A DNA stretch of 64,000 nt from Butyriboletus loyo (Eukaryota > Basidiomycota > Agaricomycetes > Boletales > Boletaceae). The position numbers and the translations under genes are program-made. Below, in pieces: positions 11,162 to 21,386 of the stretch (positions within the stretch are counted from its first letter, which is position 1; the number at the start of each line of letters is the position of its first letter). The notes below the pieces were generated by a model. It had not been told where the DNA came from and did no database searches. It saw only the letters and a program-made list of their open reading frames with translations. The stretch covers positions 1-64,000 of the forward strand of contig JBBPSI010000038.1 of NCBI GenBank assembly GCA_038093515.1, read 5' to 3'.

Positions 11162-14100
11162 CTAGACGGCGGCGGCAATGATGAGGGAGTGGGTGGACGT
11201 GGGGAAGTCTTTCTGGTGGCGAGCCTTGTATGCTCGCAGCAACGGCATGGAATTGTCCAAATTCCCTTCGGGTTCCCAGGTGTTTTCGGCAGCGGAGTAG
11301 CCTTTCCAGGAGACCAAGTACTGTCTCCGATTTCTGGTGCCTCTATGAGAGAGGATCTTTTCTACTTCGTACTCCTCTTCGCCTTCTATGGTGTCTGGGG
11401 GCGGGTTCGTGTAGTTGGGGCCGTGCTCGGGGGTCTCTCTGTAGGACGACAGGAGAGAGGCGTGGAAGACGTCGTGTATCTTCCAGGTGGGAGGGAGGCG
11501 AAGGCGGAACGCGACGGGAGAAACTACTTGTGCCACCTCAAAGGGGCCTTCCCGTTTCGGCGCGAGTTTCCGCGACTGATATCTGAGCCTAAGGTTGCGG
11601 CCTTCTAGCCATACTTTATCTCCAACCTTCCACGGCTTAAACTTCGTGGTGATCCGCTCTTTCATAAGGCGCCGTGCCTTGTCGTGTGCTTCCGAGGCTT
11701 CTTCGCGACTTGCCGCTAAGTCCGAAAGCCTTGCTTCCAATGCCGGTAGGAACGTTCGTCCTAAAGCCGGGTATGCGCGTGGTTCATAGCCGATCATTAA
11801 CGAGAACGGCGTCTTGCCAGTCACCGAGTGAGTGGTCGAATTGTGTGAAAACTCCGCCATGGGGAGTATACTGGCCCATCTGTCAGGGCGTCCATCGCAA
11901 AAGATGCGGAGGTAGGTCTCCAGCTCCTGGTTGACCCTTTCTGTCTCGCCGTCTGTCTGGGGATGGTATGCTGAAGATAGGGCGAGGTCGTATTTCAGCA
12001 GCCTTGCTAACTCTCGAGCGAAGGCAGAAGCGAATTGCGGACCGCGGTCCGAGATGCACCGATCGTGCAAACCAAATCTGGTGAAAACTTTATCGAAAAA
12101 GAGTTGCGCGACGCCTGCTGCGTCGATCGTTTTGTTGCAAGGTATGAAAATTACCCCCTTCGTAAGGCCATGGTCTACCACGACCATTACCGAATCAAAT
12201 CCCATAGACTCCGGGAGATCCGTGATCAGATCAACGGATACTTGTTGAAACGGCCGTGTGGCGGTGCTGGACAGGGGCGTAAGACCGGGCACCGTTGGGT
12301 GCGTATTAACCTTGTTTGCCTGGCAAACAGCGCAACCTGTGACGAATTTCCTAATAAAAGAGCCCATTCCGGGCCACCAGTAGTCCCGTTGGACTAAGTT
12401 CTGCGTCCTAAAAATACCTCTGTGGCCGCCGGCGGGGCCTTCGTGGAGTTCCTTTACAAGGGGATGACACGCTTCCTCTGGCACATAGAGGCGTCCCTTG
12501 TAGTATAACTTGTCGTTTTCGAACAGCCAATCGTGGGGTGCTGAACGAGGGAAGATGGGGGAGGCTTCGTACATAGCCGACAAGGCTTTCTGTACAAGCG
12601 GGTCATTCTCGGTAGACACGACCATCTTTTCTGCAAGCGCAGTGTCGAGCGCGTTGACAAATACTGAATCAGGGAGTAGGACGACTTCCTGATTATCGGC
12701 CGAGGTATCAACTTCGTCTCGGCGAGAGAGGGCGTCTGCGGGGCCCATAGCGGTTCCTGGGAGGTGGTGGAACTTGATGTCGTAGTCCTGTAGGTACATC
12801 ATCCACCGAGCTTGTCGTCTTGACAACTTGTTCGGCTGACGGAAGTACGTCAGGTTCTTGTGGTCGGTTAGTATCGTTACGGGATGACCAGTCCCCCTGA
12901 GGTAGTGACGCCATTCTTCTAAGGCGTGGATGACAGCCAGAAGTTCTCTGTCATATATGTCATAGTTGCGCTCTGCCGGGGAGAGCGTCTTGGAAAGGTA
13001 AGCACATGGGTGCAAATCCCCATTGCTGTCGTTCTGCATAAGCACGGCTCCTGTTGCCGTGAGGGAGGCGTCCGTCATGACCTTGAACTCCCGTGTCGTG
13101 TCCGGCATCGCCAGGACAGGCTGCTGTAGGAAGATCTCCTTGATCTTCAGGAAGGTGTTTTCGTGCTCAGGGGTCCATTCCCATTTCGTGGCCTTCTTCG
13201 TCAAATCGTGAAGAGGCCGAGATATCGCCGAGAAATTGCTTATAAAGCGGCGATAGAAGTTGCAAAATCCGATGAACGATCGGACTGCCTTGACTGACGT
13301 AGGCGACTTCCATTCTTGGATCGCCTTGAGTTTCGTGGGGTCCATCTGGACGCGGCCTGCTTGGATCACCATTCCGAGGTATTCGACTTCGTCGGTGTCG
13401 AAGAAACACTTTTCTAGTTTCAAGAAGAGCTTGTGCTCTCGTAGACGTTGGAGGACGCGGCGTGTCCTTTCTTCGTGAACTCCGGCTTCTTCGGAGTGAA
13501 TGAGGATGTCGTCCATGTAGATGACGAGCCATCCTTCGGCTATCATATCACCAAAGGTGTGATCCATGAGGGCTTGGAACGTAGCCGGCGAGTTGCAAAG
13601 CCCGAAAAACATTACAGTTGGCTCGAAGAGCCCTTGCGGCGTGATGAATGCGGCCTTCCAGCGATCGCCGGGCTTGATGAGGACATTGTTGTAGCCCCAA
13701 CGAATGTCCATCTTTGTGAAGATCTTCAAGCCTTTGAGGCGGTCGACGAGATCTCTGATGAGTGGTAGCGGGTAGGCGTTTTTAATCGTATGGGCGTTTA
13801 CATGCCTATAGTCCTGGCAAGGACGTAGAGATCCATCTTTCTTTCCTACGAAAAAGAAAGGAGCGGCTTGGGGCGACTTCGAGGGGACTATCTTCCCCGT
13901 CTTGAGGTGTTCGGCAACGAACTCTTTACATGCCTCTGTCTCCTTAGGGTTGAGAGGGTAGGCCTTGGCGACTCGAGGGAGGAAATCCTTGTCCAGGTCG
14001 ATCGCGTGGTCAAAAGACCATGAGGGGGGAAGCTCGTCGAGATTCTTCTTCTCGAAGACGTCTTCAAAACCCCTGTACTGAGCCGGCAGTGTTTTCTTCG

Positions 14101-16288
14101 GCTTTTCTTCCTTGGCAGCTATCTCCGTAGATACTGTTGCTTTATGAACTCCATACGTTCGTCGAGCACTCTGGTCTAGGCGCTTTTTCCAGAGGTGCGC
14201 CATCCTCGTATCCGGATCCATGTCGAGGTACCGGATGAGATACCGTTGTGTTATCGCCCACGGGTCGTCGGGGCGTCTCTCTGCTGGTTGATCTGGGAAT
14301 ATGACTCGTCCAGTTGTCCAGTCTATGTCAGGGTTGGCGTTGCGAAGCCATGGCAGTCCAAGGATAATGTTCTCTTGACCCACGTTGAGGATCAAGAACT
14401 CTCTGAGTTGTTCCGTTCCTCCCGTCTGGAGGATCATCGTTGTCGAGTAGCGTATGGTTCCTCCTGTGTTTGGGGAACCGTCGACGTTCTGAGCCGTGAG
14501 CTCCTTGGTTAACCGTTTGATAGGGAGGTGGTTTCGTTTGACAAAATCTCTGTGAACGAAACATCCTGATGCTCCACTATCCACCAGCGCGGTGGTGTCA
14601 AATACTGGCCCGTTCTTGTTGGCGCATAGCACAACCGGGATACGCATGGACTGGGCTTTCTGGCCAGTCGAGTATGTGAAGGCGGCAATTGTCTCAGGAT
14701 GCCGCTCAACCTCGGGGGAGGGGAAACTCGGGTGGTCTCCCATAGCAGGGATTTTGCTCATCCGCTCTACTGAGAGGTCGCTGTCTGTACCTCTTTTGAC
14801 GGCCGTGGTTCCGGGGGCGTCATAGAAATCGTCTTCAGGGGTTGCTGCCCTGATAGGAGGAATCGGGGGTAGATCTTCATCGTCTTCCTCGGTGGCGATA
14901 AGATCGGGCACGTCAACGTGCATGGGTCCTGGGGTCTCCAGGGGCGTAACGTAGGAGGCCTCCTCATAGGAGGTTTCGTTGCTGCTGCTGACCTCCCGTC
15001 GTCTTTTCTTGCGCTCTTGCGCGTTTTCTTCTTCTCGGATCCTTTTTCCGAGGATTTCTTGTGCTACCGTGGCGGCTTGGTAGGCTTTCCTTAGATCTGC
15101 AGGGGAGGTCGCTCGTTTCGACCTTTTTAATGTCGGCCTAACTTCGGTGGCCGGCTTCTTTTCATCTGGGTCTCCGGACTTCTTTCTCCAGAGGGCGATC
15201 AACTCGTCGGTTGTCATTGTTGCTTCTTTTAGTACTGCCCCAGGGGTCATCTCCTCCTTGGGTTTGGCAGTGGTCTCTTTTGGTACTTGTGCGGGTACCG
15301 GCGTTGGCACAGGCTTCCTTGCGAGTGCGGGTTTCCTCACGAGAGGGCGTCGGTGTACAAACGGCTTGCTCCGTTGTACTAGTGTAAACCCCTCGGAGTC
15401 CACTGTTGGCTCGGGTTTACCTGTGCTCGACCCGGATATCGGCGATCGGGGTGAGACTCTGTCGATAAGAGGACGTGGGGCAATACATTCTACCAGCGTC
15501 TTGGCAGGTTCCTCTTTCTTCTTGCCAAAGGCCTTCTCGAGGCATAGGCGAATTGCATCCTTGCTGATGCCTCTCGACTCCAGGGTCTGGAGGAGTTCCT
15601 TTACCGAGGGCTCCATCGTGGAGGCGGCTCGGACTTGTGACGGTGGCGGTGTCGGGGAAGAGGTGCGTCTGGCGTTTCCAATGTTCCAAGCTCTCGCGAG
15701 AGGTGGTGGAATGTTCTTTAGTGTGGAGGTTACGTGAACCTGTACTGGTGGGGACGAAGCGTGTCTGGCTTTCCCGATCTCCCATGCCTTGTCGAGGGGG
15801 GAGAGTTTCCTTGGCGTGGTGGTGGCGGCGCGTATCTGCGCGGGGGAGGAAGAGGCACGCATGGCTCTCCCTATGGCTCTTGCCTTTTCAATAGGGGAGC
15901 CAGTTCGGCGGGCTGCTCCCAGGGAGAGGGCTTTCTGAAGTGGGGTCTGTCGAGTGGCGGGGAAGGGGACTGCGCGTATTTGCGCGACGGGGGAAGAGGC
16001 ACGCATGGCTCTTCCGATGGCTCACGCTTTCCAAAGCGGGGAACGGCGGGTGGCGGGGCGGGTGACAGTCGTAAAGGGTTCTTCTGCCGCGGCAGGATGA
16101 ATGTGGAATGGGTTTCGGCAATCTGCTCGCAAGCAGGTAGGAGGCATGTCTTCTACCGCAGTAGGGTGATGGTGGAAAGGGTTGTGACACACTGCTCGCG
16201 AGCAGGTGATGGCGGCGGCGGCGATGGCATGGACAATCTTGTCCTCGGTCTTCTCAGCGAGAAGGGCGTATCTGTTGGCGAAAGACAT
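11162..16288 (-). pseudogene. gypsy gag-pol polyprotein with one internal TGA
   Basis: One frame runs from ATG at 16286-16288, 96 bases from the 5' LTR, to the stop at 11162, with a single TGA at 16022-16024. The uninterrupted part is 1614 codons. On the leader side of the TGA are two C-x4-C-x4-H-x-H motifs. After it come about four or five Ala/Arg/Ser-rich repeats. The protease motif is LVDSGASGCFVH near 14575. Reverse transcriptase has FTKMDIRWGYNN and YMDD near 13515. RNase H spans about 13050-12700. The integrase has an HHCC zinc region near 12430-12300 and DDE residues to about 11880. The chromodomain is near 11350-11200. The TGA falls in a repeat copy where other copies have arginine. 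It is either decay or a readthrough point; I favour decay. Confidence 0.88.
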
Positions 16289-16384
16289 GGCGGTCTCGGG
16301 GCGACTTCGCAAAGTTGGAGACAGCAGCGGGCTGGGGGCGGCTTTACTGTTGAAGAACTGAAGCAGGAAGAGAGCTAATTCTTT

Positions 16385-17193
16385 TGTTACGCTGGGGTGC
16401 GAAACCACTAGCAGCGAGCACTTGAATAGGGGCTCAAGCCTAATCGGGAAGATGGCCGACTCGCGTAGATGACGCTATCGGGCTTCTGCAGAGCAAGTGT
16501 CGGCGAGATGTCGTATGGTGGCAACCAGACAAGATCGAGCTGAGGCTTATTGGCTCTATCGGCAGATGGGGTATAAGCTAGATTGCTAGGCACTTGGTAG
16601 ATGCGTAGAATTAGCTAACGAAATCGTACTACTCTAAGTACGAGCATATATACTGGAGGGTATCGTGCACAGACCGAGCTGTGTGTGGCAGCGAGGGGCT
16701 ATGAGTCCGTCCAAGTCATAGCGGCGAAAAAGAAGGCGGCAAAGTGCCGGTAACGAGGGAGCTATGCTCCGAGCAAGATGGCGACATCGTCAGCGAATAG
16801 GAAGAGCTGAACGCGAGCGACGATGTCCATGAGGCGAGCCCCACAGGGCGAAGGGTGCGCGAACGGCGGAGCCCTTGGATACGGGTCTCGACGCGAAGGT
16901 ACTGACACGTCGTAATCTAGTCACGTGCTAGTCACGTGATGTAAGAAATGTCATTGGTCAAATAGGAAGGGACGCGACAGCTCAGCTGAGGGTCCGGCCC
17001 GACGGGGCGAGAAGACAGGGGCTATCTCGGTGTAACGGCACAGAGACTCGCAGGGGCAACTGGGGAAGTGGATAACGTCCACTAGGCGACTAAGGAGCGG
17101 GCGATGGGCGGCATCGTAAGGCGGCGGGGCGGCGGGGACGCGTAAGCGTGGGAAAACAAATGGCGGGGTACGCTTAGGGGTAAAACTGTAACA
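16385..17193 (-). repeat. gypsy 5' LTR
   Basis: 809 bp, TGTTACGCTGGGGTG...AAAACTGTAACA, the upstream LTR for the minus-strand gag-pol frame. Compared with the other LTR it lacks a short block near 16695 and differs at scattered C/T and G/A sites. Confidence 0.92.
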
Positions 17194-17214
17194 ACCACTA
17201 CCGTAACAGGGCAC
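17194..17214. repeat. right-hand junctions: ACCAC, end of outer LTR, GGGCAC
   Basis: In order: ACCAC (17194-17198) repeats the duplication at 10299-10303. TACCGTAACA (17199-17208) is the tail of the outer solo LTR. GGGCAC (17209-17214) repeats 9880-9885. This 21-bp stretch is the direct record of two successive insertions. Confidence 0.85.
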
Positions 17215-18166
17215 CACAGTTCAGCAAAAAAATTCTGGGCCATCTGTGCAAGTCGTTAAAATAAACACCATCGGTCATACTGACCTCATCAGCCAGGGCT
17301 GTTCTTGGTCATCTCAAGACTGTTTGTGTGCATATGACTCGGTTTTCATGTCATTATTCCACATATACTGTGACATTGGGAGAACTGCACTCAATGTCAA
17401 TACAGATCTTGTAGGGAAATTGATTGATTGGTTTGACATTCTTGGACAAAGCCCAATTAATTTATTTTCTCAGCAACTCTTCAACATGTTCTGGGACAAA
17501 TTCCAGGACAAGCTATACCCTATTGATCTGGTCCACTTTCGTCGCCATGGCCAAGTTGGTGCATCAGTTTGTCAGATCCTGGAGGTGGTGTTTCCACTAA
17601 CCACATGGTCAGCAGACAGTTTCTACTTGTGCTCAGAAGAGGGCTGTGTTACTTGGAATAACAATTCCTTTTCAATGTTGACAGGGATGATAGCTGTCCA
17701 GCATTTGTCTTGCATTACGTCTTGACGATGCACATATGGAGACAGCCTGTCTCCCACTTCAAATGTGGCTTGACAACTGGCAACAAACCTACCACCTTTG
17801 GCATATGTCACATGGGGGAGAACCCTGTATCCAGGCAGCATGCAATGGTATGCTATTACCCCGAATTCCAGTAGACTTCTGCCAATTTTATTTTTTGAAG
17901 TGGTACCTGAGAAACTGGTCAGACCTAGCCATAACATCAGTCTCTCAACAACGAATGGCAAGGTTTTCTATATTTTGAAAAGTATTATATATTTAGGGGG
18001 TTTTCACTTTTCTACGCATATCTTTGTCAATGGAGAACTGTGGTGCTATGATGGATGCGAAAATGGAGGAATACCTTTTCTTGAAGAAGATCTAACCAAT
18101 CTCACTGAATATTCGGGTTGGAAGGCTCAGGTCTTCATATATGCACTCAATGGAGTGACTGCTTAG
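17215..18166 (+). pseudogene. Helitron C-terminal cysteine-peptidase-like region
   Basis: When the nested LTR elements are removed, the helicase frame ending at 9885 continues here in the same frame. The block CAYDSVFMSLFHIY (about 17309-17350) has the look of a cysteine-nucleophile helix of papain-fold deubiquitinase-like peptidases. GFHFSTHIFVNGELWCYDG (about 17999-18055) resembles the matching histidine strand. Similar regions follow the helicase in other Agaricomycete Helitrons, as I recall. In-frame TGA codons at 17723 and 17771 interrupt it; there is no frameshift before the TAG at 18164-18166. Peptidase activity is inference. Confidence 0.62.
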
Positions 18167-18543
18167 CTTCAGCACCAACATGTAGGTGACAGTGACTGAA
18201 CTTTGATCTGAGCAGAATCTAACGATTAATGAATTTTGCAGGGGGTTGTTTCCACCATGTTTTTTCAGGGAAGAATGAATTGAAGCATCTATACTGATTA
18301 TTATGGTGCTTGAAGGACACTTCACGTCGTCAAGGGTCAAGGGACAGAAACCTCTATTTAAAAGATGAGTCCACCCAGCAATCTCATTTGCCTCACAGCC
18401 TAATACCTTTGTGAAGTGTTGTTGCCCTCACACCCATCTTCTCTCCTTCATCAATGCATGTTTCTTTACCCACTTTCCCACTCACTTCTTTGGGTTCCCT
18501 GTTTCTGTCGTCGGTGTCAAGCTCGCGTCAATCTGCTACTCTC

Positions 18544-20069
18544 ATGTCTGCCCCTGGTGATGATGCTGAAGAGGTTAATACTGCCGAAGAAGAATCTATA
18601 GCAACTCCGATGTGGATTTCTCTCCTCACAAGTGCAACTTCTGAAGATGCTTGTACTGCAGACACAGCCTCAATGAAGATTGCAACTAATAACAACCCTT
18701 GTCCATTGCATTCACAGTACAATGGCTCTGCAGAGTACTGGGTCACTAATACTGGTGATACCTTGAGGTTGAAATTTCCGGTGGTGCTACAGACCTCGGG
18801 TCAATTCTCCAATATCAGACCCTACTTCAACATGGGGCCCACTGGGGTATGGATATTTGTGAATTTTATGTTAGGAGGCAGTCTGACTTTATTGATTTAT
18901 TTTTAGCTCAGTCTTGCCGCCCTCAAGAAAGCCAAAGCTCAGTTTGAGCTTTGGGCCCTTGAGGATGCTGACGAAACAGCTGGATTTCCTGCAGAAGCGA
19001 TTGAGTGCTCTTGCGTTGCATTCGAAACAATCATTTATCTGGGGGGAGAAGTTGAACAACTTTGCAATAAGGGTGAGTATTTATACATTCATCGCAGGTA
19101 GTTGTAATGGATTATTGTCTCAATTGAAGGTCTTCCATACTCAAAACAGCCTGGATGCAAGCCCTTCTGGTGCGAGAGGGATAACTGCTATGTTCTCATG
19201 ATCAGTACAGACACGTTATTCCAGGATCTTCCTGCACATCCCATGAATGAAACTCCAGTGATTCAACACACAAGCATTGGAGGTACGTTTTTCTCTATAG
19301 TATGTACTGTTGACCTTGGCTTATAACTGAGTCTTGCATGGTCATGGACAGAATCAAAGACCTTGCTGAGTCCAAGTACGTGTAACATTTCAACAGATTT
19401 GATTACTATGTTCATTGATTAATATACATTTACAGGCAAAGTTCAAGAGCATGCTGCTAAAAGACAAAGCAGCTTAGACTCCCCATCGAAATCTTAAAAA
19501 AACAGGTGATTGGCTATCGCCATATTGTGCTGTTCAATGTGATGATATTCACTCATATCTGCCTATTAGGTCGAGGCTCAAAGAGCTGGTTTATTTCCAA
19601 CCTCCCCAACCCTGATGGGTGTTATGCTGGACTTCTTGCAGAGCATGGTCAAATTTTAGACAATGTCAGGGTCACTTCGCCAGATGTTCAGGCAGCCAAT
19701 GGAGTTTTCATTCATGCTGGTGAATATGCTGCCCATTTGAATGATGGAGATACTGTTGAGGTTGAAGTCAATCTTAAATTGTAGGTTTTATGTTCACAAT
19801 ATAACAATGCATATTAATTCATCATATACAGGTGGTTCATCAAGACAGACAAATTAGGAAAAGATGTCAATGGCATGAGAGTCTACCAACTAATCCTCAA
19901 AAGCATGAAAGTCATGCCTTACAATGGATATCTGCAAGTAGCGATGGCGCAGGAGATCAATGGAAAGGGGAAAAGGAAAGCATCAGATGAGGTGCCAGAT
20001 GAATTGCCTTCAAAGAGAGTGGCTCTCATGAATGATGATGACTGCATGTTGGCTGAAGATGAGCTCTAG
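18544..20069 (+). CDS. uncharacterised multi-exon protein next to or inside the Helitron
   Basis: I do not recognise a family. ATG at 18544 opens an exon to 18846. Further exons are at 18907-19072 and 19130-19282. Additional pieces lie near 19354-19378 and 19436-19500. A block from about 19570 ends in TAG after AEDEL, with an intron at about 19780-19831. Conserved-looking stretches are SAEYWVTNTGDTLRLKFP, KPFWCERDNCYVLM and VEVEVNLKLWFIKTDKLG. The protein ends in a basic KRK motif followed by an acidic tail. I could not join the piece ending in TAA near 19495 to the next exon. The gene may therefore be broken, or my model is incomplete. It may be Helitron cargo or a second Helitron gene. Confidence 0.42.
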
Positions 20070-20149
20070 TATCCATCATATTTGTTATGCTTTTTGGCAG
20101 TCATATGTGGTTTGAACTAGCATTTGTGCTGTGTGCTCTATTTTTGATA

Positions 20150-20356
20150 ATGACATGTCATTTGACTTTGAAAACTCCTGAGTCAGGGACTGGCACCCAT
20201 GCCGCTACAATTTGATATCTTGCCAACACTTGCTTTGCAAGACACCTGATAGTGTTGTCTATGCAAGTCAGCAGTTACCCAATTAGGCTTGAGCCCCTAT
20301 TGAGTGCTTGCTTGCTAGTTTGTTGTGTGCATCAGCTGTTATAATCATAACATTTA
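20150..20356 (+). repeat. decayed gypsy-family LTR fragment, CpG-depleted
   Basis: From about 20211 to 20345 the sequence aligns by eye with the reverse complement of the start of the gypsy LTR (16385-16520). It includes the unchanged block ATTAGGCTTGAGCCCCTATT (20282-20301). At about ten positions where the intact LTR has CG this copy has TG or CA. The LTR end would be near 20341-20356. Left of 20210 the similarity fades. Confidence 0.68.
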
Positions 20357-20887
20357 TTCAAACACTTTGAACTTCAGACTTAGTCGTTTCATTCAACTTT
20401 CACTTTCAAAGGTCATGTGACATAGTGCACGTGATCATGGGAACTTACATGTGATCTCCTGCTGACTAAGCATATGATGTCATGGCCTAGACTAAGCCTA
20501 GACTCTATGACATCATGACACATGTATTTAATCTCTGTTTGCTTCTCTTCCTTTTGATTGCTGTGCCTTGTGTGGTTAATCACTGTTGCGCTTCTCTTCT
20601 TTTTGATCCCCATTGACCCTGTAGTCTATCCATGTATAGTAAATCATCACACACACAGCTTGGTCTGTGTGCATCCCTGTACAATATATAAAGGCTAGTG
20701 GTAAGACTAGGATTCCCTAGTTTTAACCACTTGTCTATTCGCTGGCAACAGTTGAGGATTAAGTTAAAGCTCCGGTCTCATCTCTGCCAGGTATTTGTGT
20801 ATACCTGCAACTGTAGTGGACCACTTGTGGCAACGGTATTCACACTAGCATTTGACTGTGCATTGCTTGCACAACATCAGCATAACA
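20357..20887 (+). repeat. second decayed LTR-like fragment
   Basis: The block around 20649-20700 (ACACAGCTTGGTCTGTGTGC, then TATATAAAGG) matches the reverse complement of the gypsy LTR middle, where ACACAGCTCGGTCTGTGCAC precedes TATATATGC. The stretch ending CATCAGCATAACA at 20887 resembles the LTR terminus CCCAGCGTAACA. This is therefore probably another old LTR in the same orientation, placed in tandem after the first. Limits and duplication were not resolved. Confidence 0.5.
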
Positions 20888-21386
20888 CCATGTGCTGAGT
20901 CTGCAATGGTGATGAGAAGCAAAAGAGACAGTGCCACATTGCTAACTCATGCATAGACTAAACTCTAGGAAAGTCATGTGCCTCAACTGGCCTAGAGCAC
21001 CAAGAGACAATTGTGGAATGTGCTTAGATGAGAGTTGGGCACAATACATTATTGTATTGAGAGTCTGCTATCTAGTTTATATACTAGATCTACATATTTA
21101 ATATAATTGGTCAGTTAGCTCATCAGCCTGTCAGCTTGTTACCATGTGACCATATAGGCTTCAATACTATTATTTGGCCAAAGCCCTACAATACCAGAAT
21201 GGCAAAACTTGTTTGGTTTTATTTGACTCTGCAAACACTGGTGAGATGGGGGCTGTGCTTTCCCACAATCTTTGGGTGCGGCTTGTCAAGCAAGGTGACC
21301 AAGGTGATATAACGGGCCCCTGGCTCGAGCGCTAATACCCACGAGTCACTGGTGTCGCCGAGCCTTCACTTCAAGCACTCTTCCTC
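20888..21386. other. gap before the first host gene; short coding-like piece
   Basis: AT-rich and without a clear gene. Near 21180-21334 an open stretch ends in TAA and reads like protein (CLVLFDSANTGEMGAVLSH, then RLVKQGDQGD). I do not recognise it and it has no start. It may be the 3' end of a broken gene or of transposon cargo. The DDB1 promoter must lie in the last part of this interval. Confidence 0.3.

Larger units (their letters stand above)
10304..17193 (-). mobile_element. full-length Ty3/gypsy chromovirus
   Basis: This is a complete LTR retrotransposon of about 6.9 kb. It has two LTRs (10304-11118 and 16385-17193), a perfect 5-bp duplication, a polypurine tract and one long gag-pol frame on the minus strand. 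The terminal bases are TGTTAC...GTAACA. The LTR copies differ at roughly twenty sites, plus a small indel, by eye, many of them C/T or G/A at CpG. Insertion is therefore not extremely recent. The C-terminal chromodomain marks it as a chromovirus. A clear tRNA primer-binding site next to 16384 was not recognised. Confidence 0.93.
3209..18166 (+). mobile_element. Helitron (RepHel), interrupted by other elements
   Basis: This rolling-circle transposon carries a Rep/helicase protein. The N-terminal region, HUH and tyrosine motifs of Rep, PIF1-type helicase motifs and a C-terminal cysteine-peptidase-like region occur in order on the plus strand. It is broken by a 717-bp insertion (6742-7458) and by a solo LTR plus nested gypsy element (9886-17208). 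Across the second insertion the frame resumes exactly. The true termini (5' TC, 3' hairpin with CTRR) were not found; an additional gene at 18544-20069 may lie inside the same element. The copy is defective through many TGA codons and two frameshifts. Confidence 0.82.

Noticed and set aside
843..17773. UGA might be read as arginine in these elements
   Set aside because: Host genes in the same window (for example KGD1, DDB1, EFL1) end in TGA at family-appropriate places, and C-to-T change at CpG explains the pattern without recoding.
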